This document shows, piece by piece, positions 1-5,217 of a DNA stretch of 5,217 nucleotides (position 1 is the stretch's first letter; each line of letters starts with the position of its first letter). Both the position numbers and the translations under genes were made by a program. The notes under the pieces were generated by a model. It ran no database searches and was not told where the DNA came from. It saw nothing but the letters and a program-made list of their open reading frames with translations. The stretch spans positions 1-5,217 of the forward strand of contig JAPOYW010000329.1 in NCBI GenBank assembly GCA_026706425.1, read 5' to 3'. This DNA is from Gammaproteobacteria bacterium (GTDB lineage: Bacteria; Pseudomonadota; Gammaproteobacteria; Pseudomonadales; Azotimanducaceae).

Positions 1-1904
1 AATGCCCGGTATCGCCCGTCTGGAAGATCCATCAGCGTTTCGTGACTGCCTTGCTCGACGATCGTGCCGTTCTCGACGAAGAGCACCTGCTGGGCCCGCC
101 GGATCGTGCGGATCCGGTGGGTGACGAGGAAGATGACCTTGTCCCGACCCCATTGGATGAGGCGCTCGAGCACCTCCCGCTCGGTCTCCACGTCGAGCGA
201 TGCCGTGGGTTCGTCGAGGATCAGGATCGGCGCGTTCTTGGTCACCGCCCTGGCGATGGATATCCGTTGTCGCTGACCTGCGGAGAGCTTGGCGCCACGC
301 TCGCCGAGTTCGGTCGAATATCGTTCTGGCAATGCCTCGATGAACTCGTCGGCACAGGCCGTGACCGCCGCCGCTCTCACCGTGTCGTTGTCCGCGTCCG
401 GGGCCGCGAAGCGGATGTTGTCGGCGATGCTGGTCGGAAACAGGGCATTTTCCTGTAGGACGATGCCGATGCCGTCCCGCAGCGAACGAACCCGGATGTT
501 CCGGATATCCTCCCCGTCGATGCGGATTTCGCCGCGGTCCACGTCGTAGAGCCGCAGCAGCAGGCTCATCAATGTGGTCTTTCCAGCCCCGGAGGCGCCT
601 ACGATGGCCGTGACGGTTCCGACTCGGGTGGTGAACGAGGCATTGCGGATGACGGGTACATCGGCCCGGTACGCGAAATCGACATCGCGGAAGGAGACGC
701 CTTCCTGGACTCGCGGCATTGCCTTGGCACCCGGACGATCCTGCACCTCGGGTTCCAGATCGAGGAGGAAGAATGCGCGCTCGAGCCCAATGCCGATGTC
801 CTGCAACAGGCTCCAGAGGTTCGCGAGCGCGACGCTGACACCGCCAATGGCGATGTTCCGGTCGCGGGCCGCCTGGAAGGCCCCGAGATTCCACAACGCG
901 AAGCCGACCAGAGCCACCAGGCCGTAGCCGAAGGTCGGCGCCTCGGCCCATACCCATTGCGTCATCAGATAGTCCGCGGCGATGACGGCGGCGGCCGTGA
1001 AGAGGAACACCAACAGGTTCAGTACCGCGATGCGCCGACGCAACTCGTAGGCGCGATCGAGCGCTCGGTGGGAGCGCCGGCGAAACGTGTTGAAGGCGGC
1101 GTCCTCCGCTTGGTGGGCCTTGAGCACCCGTACCCCGTTGACGCTCTCCTGGAGGTGCGAGGTCAGGGCGCTGTTGGCGAGCCTCGAGCGTGCGCTCCCG
1201 TCCCGGAGGCGGGGCGTGAATGCGCGGGCTGCGAGGATCGACGGAACCGCAGCGATGAGGAAAAGGAAGCCGAGGTAGGGCTCGAAGAAGCCGATCGCGA
1301 CCAACGCGATGGCAAGGTTGGCGAGTGCCGTGACCGGTTGGATCAACGCGTTCTGCACCACGGTGGTCACCATGGCGCTGTCCTGGTAGACGCGGTAGAT
1401 CGCATCCCCCACCGGCGCTTCGTCGTGATAGCGCAGCGACAGGTGCACGGCGCGATCCATCATGGCCAAACGAAGGTGCTGGTTGACCCGTTGCAGGATC
1501 CAGGTGATGTAGTAGCCCAGTCCGGTGCCGAGCAGGAAGCCCGTAGCCATCAAGGCGCCGGCGACCACGAGGAACACCGTTCGCAGCGTGAACCGTGCCT
1601 CCTCGTCGAGGGTTTCGACGTCGACGAACCGCCCGGCATCCAATCCGAGCAGGCTCGCCTGGACGGTCGTCAACGGATCGCCTAGGAACACCTTGTTGGT
1701 CAGGAGATCGAAGAACACCAGGGTCGAAGCGAGTTCGAGCAGCATGGCAACGCCCGACAACGCTGCAAACACGATGAAGTGCTTGAGTTCCGGCAGCAGG
1801 TAGCGCCGCGTGCGCCACAGTGCGGGACCTAGGTCCAGATTGCTGTTTGCCGAAAGTATCGGAGATCCAAGATCGGGGCGGCCTGCCCTAGGTGCGGACC
1901 CCAA
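1..1904 (-). CDS. ABC exporter, fused transmembrane and ATPase domains (3' end cut by window edge)
   Basis: This is a half-size ABC exporter of the MsbA/MdlB-like type: two copies would form an inner-membrane pump driven by ATP. Reading from a TTG at 1904, 634 residues lie in the window. Six hydrophobic segments fall at about 42-68, 107-137, 192-208, 210-226, 292-314 and 329-345. The ATPase domain shows an A-loop Tyr412 (FAYR), Walker A GASGAGKT (436-443), Q-loop Gln484, signature LSAGQ (540-544, Ala replacing the usual first Gly), Walker B ILILDE with catalytic Glu565, D-loop SLD (569-571) and H-loop His596. All key residues are present, so it should be an active ATPase. Probably only some tens of residues are missing beyond position 1. 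The start is uncertain: after the in-frame TAG at 1923-1925 there is no ATG before residue 54, inside the first membrane helix, so a TTG (1904) or a CTG (1838) is needed. The TTG choice overlaps the upstream oxygenase gene by 17 bases, suggesting translational coupling. The substrate cannot be told; lipid, peptide or drug-like molecules are all possible. Confidence 0.93.
   Translation of the reverse strand, partial: MGSAPRAGRPDLGSPILSANSNLDLGPALWRTRRYLLPELKHFIVFAALSGVAMLLELASTLVFFDLLTNKVFLGDPLTTVQASLLGLDAGRFVDVETLDEEARFTLRTVFLVVAGALMATGFLLGTGLGYYITWILQRVNQHLRLAMMDRAVHLSLRYHDEAPVGDAIYRVYQDSAMVTTVVQNALIQPVTALANLAIALVAIGFFEPYLGFLFLIAAVPSILAARAFTPRLRDGSARSRLANSALTSHLQESVNGVRVLKAHQAEDAAFNTFRRRSHRALDRAYELRRRIAVLNLLVFLFTAAAVIAADYLMTQWVWAEAPTFGYGLVALVGFALWNLGAFQAARDRNIAIGGVSVALANLWSLLQDIGIGLERAFFLLDLEPEVQDRPGAKAMPRVQEGVSFRDVDFAYRADVPVIRNASFTTRVGTVTAIVGASGAGKTTLMSLLLRLYDVDRGEIRIDGEDIRNIRVRSLRDGIGIVLQENALFPTSIADNIRFAAPDADNDTVRAAAVTACADEFIEALPERYSTELGERGAKLSAGQRQRISIARAVTKNAPILILDEPTASLDVETEREVLERLIQWGRDKVIFLVTHRIRTIRRAQQVLFVENGTIVEQGSHETLMDLPDGRYRA
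1825..1836. repeat. 12-base perfect palindrome near the exporter start
   Basis: ggacctaggtcc is its own reverse complement and lies in the early exporter coding region, just downstream of the alternative CTG start at 1838. It contains one of the few CTAG tetramers of the window. It may be chance; an operator role is possible but unsupported by anything else seen. Confidence 0.4.
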
Positions 1905-3534
1905 GTCGGGGAGGACGGTCGGCTAGTCGAATGTGGTTCGGATCCCAGCGTCTCGTTTGCAGGTGGCGAACGGCTGCGTTGAGCCCGGTTCGAGTCCCCA
2001 GTCGTTCGAGGCCCTGGCAGGCGATGGCCTGCGTATAGCCCGTCTCGTCGTCGAGGCCCGCGATGAATGCCTGCTCCAACCCGTCCGGCGGGTCCGGACC
2101 CGTAACGCGTGCAAGAAGGGCCAACGAGGCCAGGTATCGCAGGTGATTCTGCTTGGTCCACCGCCCCCCAAGGCTCGGTTCACCCATGGCGGGTTCCTCG
2201 CCGCCGTCGATATCGCGAGACAGTAGGCGATGTAGACGGGCCACGGTCGGCGATCCGAAACAGGGCAGGGTGCACAGGGCATCCGTCGCAGCGCGTGCCA
2301 CGGCGGCAACCGGATCGTCGAGCAGTTCGCCGATGCGATCGGCATGCGTCCCCGCGGCTTCCGGACCGGCTTCGCCCAACGCGTAGGCGGCATTGATCCT
2401 CATCCAAGGATCCTCGTGGTCGAGCAACGCGGCGAGGGGTTCGACGACCGGTGCTCCAATGGCGCCGAGCACCACGGCGGCGTCTTCCGGCACGAACTGC
2501 CGCGGCGAGAACTTGCGCTCCAGATGATCCTCGGACTTTCCGTAGTAACCCATGTCGTCGGGTGTTGGCGCCACGTGTCGGTCAAGCCCGGCGGTTGCCA
2601 GGAGGGCGTTGACCAGGCTCGGCACCGCGACTTCGCCAAGGGCCGCCAGGTCGTACATCGCAGCCAGACGTTGTTGCGGATCCCGCGCCCGCAAGTCTTC
2701 CAGAAGCCGTGGGATGTCGGCGGGGGGCGTTGGCACGGCGCGCTCGTTGCGCGGCGCGCCGCGCAGCCAGTTCCAGAGCGATGTCCACGCTTGGGGCAGA
2801 TCATGGGGCGTGTGCAATCCGTCCGGTGTTCGCCACGCCGCGTCGTGGTGGTCCCAGGTCGGCCGCGTCGGGCTCTGCGTCCGCAGCACCACGAACTTCA
2901 GCATGTAGCGGGTGGTGTCGGTTCGGTTCGGCGTTCCGGCGTGGCCGACATCGAAGTCGGCGATGATCGCGGTGCCCTTCGGAATGTCGCGCAGCACGAC
3001 CTGATCCGGTGTCGCCAGAGTGATGTTCGAGTAGAGGTGGCTGCCTGCGAGCAACCGGGTCGGACCCTTGGCGAGCGGCGTGTCCTGCGGGAAATAGAAC
3101 AGGTTCGCGGCGCGGAACGTATGCCAGCGGCTGCGGCCGGCCTTCGAGTGGCCGTCCTGGTGCCAGCCGGAACCGGAGATCGACCCGGGGCCCATCCGGG
3201 CGTTGTTCAGGAACGGATCGAAGTCGGTTCGGTCCGCGTCTGCCAAGGGTTCGCTGTTGTGGGGAAAGCGGTGTGGCGCCCAGGCGTAGTGCTCGCCGAG
3301 CAGGCTGGTCACGGCGCCGTCCACGGCGGGCGAGTCCAACAGGTCGGCGAGCATCGGAATCCGGGGCAGCAGGTTGTCCCCCAGCAACGGCGACCCCTCG
3401 TTCATGCTTACCGCGAGTTCGGCGGCCACCGCCTCGTGGAAGGCCGGTTCGAGCCCCGTGTCGAAGGCGAGGAAGCCGTCGGCCACGTAGCGCCGCACCT
3501 GCTCGTCGCCGAGCAGGATCGGATCGGTGCCCAC
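1888..3534 (-). CDS. Phytanoyl-CoA dioxygenase-like Fe(II)/2-oxoglutarate oxygenase fused to HEAT repeats
   Basis: This 548-residue protein probably hydroxylates a small-molecule or lipid-like substrate using Fe(II), O2 and 2-oxoglutarate. Residues about 8-220 match the phytanoyl-CoA dioxygenase (PhyH) fold: an opening 'EQVRRYVADGF' (11-21), the iron-binding HxD pair His125/Asp127 in 'WHQDGH', and the distal iron ligand His198 in 'DVGHAGTPN'. Arg209 lies exactly after ten intervening residues, the usual place of the 2-oxoglutarate-binding Arg. The complete facial triad argues for an active enzyme. From about 274 onward the protein becomes HEAT-like helical repeats, clearest at 275-311 and 352-424 ('RINAAYALGEAGPEA'), with weaker ones at 461-525. 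A non-repeat insert lies at about 314-350. No signal peptide or membrane segment is seen, so it is likely cytoplasmic. PhyH enzymes alone are usually around 250-320 residues, so the second half is a real addition. The GTG start at 3534 is chosen because it lies 22 bases after the receptor's stop with a GGGGAA at good distance; the next in-frame ATG is residue 44. The substrate is unknown. Confidence 0.93.
   Translation of the reverse strand: MGTDPILLGDEQVRRYVADGFLAFDTGLEPAFHEAVAAELAVSMNEGSPLLGDNLLPRIPMLADLLDSPAVDGAVTSLLGEHYAWAPHRFPHNSEPLADADRTDFDPFLNNARMGPGSISGSGWHQDGHSKAGRSRWHTFRAANLFYFPQDTPLAKGPTRLLAGSHLYSNITLATPDQVVLRDIPKGTAIIADFDVGHAGTPNRTDTTRYMLKFVVLRTQSPTRPTWDHHDAAWRTPDGLHTPHDLPQAWTSLWNWLRGAPRNERAVPTPPADIPRLLEDLRARDPQQRLAAMYDLAALGEVAVPSLVNALLATAGLDRHVAPTPDDMGYYGKSEDHLERKFSPRQFVPEDAAVVLGAIGAPVVEPLAALLDHEDPWMRINAAYALGEAGPEAAGTHADRIGELLDDPVAAVARAATDALCTLPCFGSPTVARLHRLLSRDIDGGEEPAMGEPSLGGRWTKQNHLRYLASLALLARVTGPDPPDGLEQAFIAGLDDETGYTQAIACQGLERLGTRTGLNAAVRHLQTRRWDPNHIRLADRPPRLGVRT
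2748..2765. repeat. 18-base perfect palindrome inside the oxygenase gene
   Basis: The plus strand reads tgcgcggcgcgccgcgca, identical to its own reverse complement with no loop. It encodes residues about 257-262 of the oxygenase ('LRGAPR'), in the linker between the PhyH domain and the HEAT repeats. In a GC-rich gene such G/C palindromes arise more easily than usual, so a function is not shown. Confidence 0.5.
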
Positions 3535-3538
3535 TACG

Positions 3539-3544
3539 TTCCCC
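3539..3544 (-). promoter_or_regulatory. Ribosome binding site of the oxygenase gene
   Basis: On the minus strand the 22-base gap between the receptor's TAG and the oxygenase's GTG contains GGGGAA, with GGGGA ending five bases before the GTG. It is a modest but well placed Shine-Dalgarno match, and it supports the GTG at 3534 over the internal ATG at residue 44. The gap has no room for a promoter plus terminator, so the two genes are probably co-transcribed. Confidence 0.6.
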
Positions 3545-3556
3545 GTCTTTCCCGGA

Positions 3557-5217
3557 CTATTGCATTTCCCACCGGAACACCAAGCCCATGAACTGCGGGT
3601 CGGTCAGGGTCGCGTCCTGGTAGTAGCCGTCGCTCCAGCCGTTGGACTCCAACTCCATGATGCCGATCCGGTCGTTGATGTTCTCCACGAAGAACGTCAG
3701 CGAGCGATTGCCGGTGGCGGGGATCCAGGTCACGCTGCCGTCCCAGCGGGTGTAGCTGTCCAGCACATCGTACGGGATGTTGTGGATGCGGTTGAACCGT
3801 TCGCCCGTGAACGAGTAGCTGGTGCTGAAGAGCAATCGGCCACCGTTGCCGAGCGGGTGGGCGTAGTCGGCGGTGGCCGACCACTTGTGATTCGGCATGT
3901 TGGGCAACTCGTTGCCCTCGAGATCGACGGGCCGTTCCAGGAATGCGACCGCCGGCTGCCCGGTGTTTGGGCTGACGTAATCCACGCGATCGAACTCCTG
4001 GTCGGGGTCGAGCCGGTCGGGGATCATGACCGGGCCGAGCGAGGACGTCTGGTAGGCGTAGAAACCGCTTAGTCTCACGTTCTCGGAAACATTGAATGTC
4101 GCTTCGATCTCGATGCCCTGCATTGTGGTGTCGGGCAGGTTGTCGATGACCGTGAAGTTCCGGGGCACCGGTTCCAGTTCACGGAGCCGGATGATCTGCT
4201 GGTAGTTGCCGAAGTCGTACAGGAAACCGGAAACCAGGAGGCGCACCCTGTCCTCGAACAGGTCGCCCTTGTATCCCGCCTCGTAGGAAATCAGGTTCTC
4301 GTCGTCGTAGCGGTCGAAAGGCGGGGGCCGGTCGATGACGGGCCCGCCGGAGCGGTAGCCGGTGGAGATCCGACCGTAGATCAACTCGCCGCGGGCGGTG
4401 GTGTGTTCGATGGACACGTTGCCGGTGACCTTGTCGAAGTTCTGCACGAGGAGCGGCGTGATCCGGTTGAAGACCGCAGGCGCGGTACGCGTGAAGTCCG
4501 TGCCGTCGCCGAGCAGCGCCCCGAGCGGGTCGAACTCGCCGATGACGACGTGGTCCTCGTCTTGGACGATCCGTTTCTCGTCTTCCGTGTAGCGCAGTCC
4601 GGCGGTAACGCGCCAAGCACTGTTGATCTCGTAGGTGGCCTGGCTGAACACCGCCCACGACTCGACCGTTCTAACCGTGGGCGCGAAATACCAGCGGCTG
4701 GACCCATCCGGCACATGGGGCGAAATCCAGCGGTCGTCTCCAAGAACCAGCCGTTCGCCGAAGATGTCGGTGAACCCGATTCCGATCACCGACCGCCATA
4801 GGTCGTCGGTATTCGTGTGGACCGCCCGGTTGGCGTAGTCGAAGATGTTGATGTTGCTCTCGTATTCCTGGTCCAGGTAGTACGCGCCCGCGATGGCGCT
4901 CAACCGTTCCGTATCGAAAGCCAGCTGCAACTCGTGGGTAGTGAGCAGCACGTCGTAGACGAAGTCGATGGCGATGTCGGGGAACGGTCGCATGGCGTTG
5001 GACGACAGGAACGGGTCCGCGTCGCTGCCCACCAGGCTCGTGCCGTCGAAGTCCTGTCTCAGGAGTCCGAGCGTGAGGTCCGAGTCGCCGAGGATGTACT
5101 TGATGCTGAGATTGTCCGTTAGCTCGTAGGTCGCGTGCAGCGTGACCGCGTCCCGGGACACGTCGGTCGAGCCTTGGCGGTTCATGTCCACCTTGTTGGC
5201 GAGATCCCTGCCGCCCG
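3557..5217 (-). CDS. TonB-dependent outer-membrane receptor, C-terminal barrel (5' end cut by window edge)
   Basis: This is the beta-barrel of a TonB-dependent receptor, which imports a scarce nutrient (often an iron chelate, but also sugars, vitamins or peptides) across the outer membrane using energy passed on by TonB. The frame is open to the right edge, so the start, signal peptide, TonB box and plug domain lie outside; the GTG at 5191 is internal. Numbering from that GTG, 544 residues show the usual alternating strand pattern: 'VSRDAVTLHATYELTDNLSI' (11-30), 'AIAGAYYLDQEY' (99-110), 'VFSQATYEI' then 'VTAGLRYTEDEKR' (181-207), 'IYGRISTGYRSGG' (271-283), 'ISYEAGYKGDLF' (301-312), 'MQGIEIEATFNVSENVRLSG' (357-376) and 'SLTFFVENINDRIG' (497-510), the last being a near-C-terminal strand typical of this family. 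The C-terminus 'MGLVFRWEMQ' resembles the final strand but ends in Gln rather than Phe or Trp. The stop is TAG at 3557-3559. Specificity cannot be read from this part. It appears to be the upstream gene of the block with the oxygenase and exporter. Confidence 0.93.
   Translation of the reverse strand, partial: GGRDLANKVDMNRQGSTDVSRDAVTLHATYELTDNLSIKYILGDSDLTLGLLRQDFDGTSLVGSDADPFLSSNAMRPFPDIAIDFVYDVLLTTHELQLAFDTERLSAIAGAYYLDQEYESNINIFDYANRAVHTNTDDLWRSVIGIGFTDIFGERLVLGDDRWISPHVPDGSSRWYFAPTVRTVESWAVFSQATYEINSAWRVTAGLRYTEDEKRIVQDEDHVVIGEFDPLGALLGDGTDFTRTAPAVFNRITPLLVQNFDKVTGNVSIEHTTARGELIYGRISTGYRSGGPVIDRPPPFDRYDDENLISYEAGYKGDLFEDRVRLLVSGFLYDFGNYQQIIRLRELEPVPRNFTVIDNLPDTTMQGIEIEATFNVSENVRLSGFYAYQTSSLGPVMIPDRLDPDQEFDRVDYVSPNTGQPAVAFLERPVDLEGNELPNMPNHKWSATADYAHPLGNGGRLLFSTSYSFTGERFNRIHNIPYDVLDSYTRWDGSVTWIPATGNRSLTFFVENINDRIGIMELESNGWSDGYYQDATLTDPQFMGLVFRWEMQ

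Noticed and set aside
957..1685. 242-residue plus-strand frame antisense to the exporter
   Set aside because: Composition is low-complexity and charged with no recognisable motif, while the opposite strand encodes membrane helices of the ABC exporter.
1829..2161. 110-residue minus-strand frame bridging the oxygenase end and the exporter start
   Set aside because: It lies in a third frame, has a Pro/Arg/Ser-rich composition and no recognisable feature; both neighbouring genes explain the sequence better.
1923..2393. 156-residue minus-strand frame in the same frame as the exporter, ending in TAG just before it
   Set aside because: I considered whether it was a broken exporter N-terminus. It has no membrane segment or ABC-like sequence and lies wholly within the HEAT-repeat coding region in another frame, so it is a shadow.
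3535..3556. Possible terminator or promoter between receptor and oxygenase genes
   Set aside because: Only 22 bases, with no hairpin or T-run; it holds just the ribosome binding site.
2344..3591. 415-residue open frame on the plus strand, antisense to the oxygenase
   Set aside because: It mirrors a confidently identified gene, is very rich in Arg, Gly and Val with no domain I recognise, and is the sort of long antisense frame that GC-rich genes produce.
3527..4072. 181-residue plus-strand frame antisense to the receptor
   Set aside because: It overlaps the well supported receptor barrel and shows no family signature.

Overview
The window looks like part of a GC-rich (roughly 60-65% by eye) Gram-negative genome. 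A TonB-dependent outer-membrane receptor implies an outer membrane, and its style (barrel motifs, an 'AGLRYTEDEKR' strand and a 'GYRSGG' strand) resembles receptors that are numerous in Proteobacteria. I cannot assign a genus. No RNA gene, insertion sequence, CRISPR array or integrase is visible.

The whole window reads as one tightly packed block on the minus strand, in transcription order from high to low coordinates. (1) 5217-3557: the C-terminal part of a TonB-dependent receptor, with the plug domain beyond the right edge. (2) 3534-1888: a two-part protein of 548 residues, with an N-terminal phytanoyl-CoA dioxygenase-like Fe(II)/2-oxoglutarate oxygenase domain and a C-terminal HEAT-repeat domain. 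(3) About 1904-1: a fused membrane/ATPase ABC exporter that runs off the left edge just before its end. The first gap is 22 bases and holds a Shine-Dalgarno-like GGGGAA. The second junction appears to be an overlap. There is no stretch of 300 bases without a gene and no internal terminator or promoter is apparent.

The arrangement suggests an operon in which a small molecule is taken up across the outer membrane, a metabolite is hydroxylated by an oxygenase that may dock to a partner through HEAT repeats, and something is pumped out of the cytoplasm by the ABC exporter. Only the family assignments are firm. The substrate and the link between the three genes are inference from gene order.

The points most worth a second look are the oxygenase-HEAT fusion and its non-repeat insert, the exporter gene's lack of any usable ATG start, the clustering of all four CTAG tetramers of the window at the oxygenase/exporter junction, and an 18-base perfect palindrome where the two domains of the oxygenase meet.
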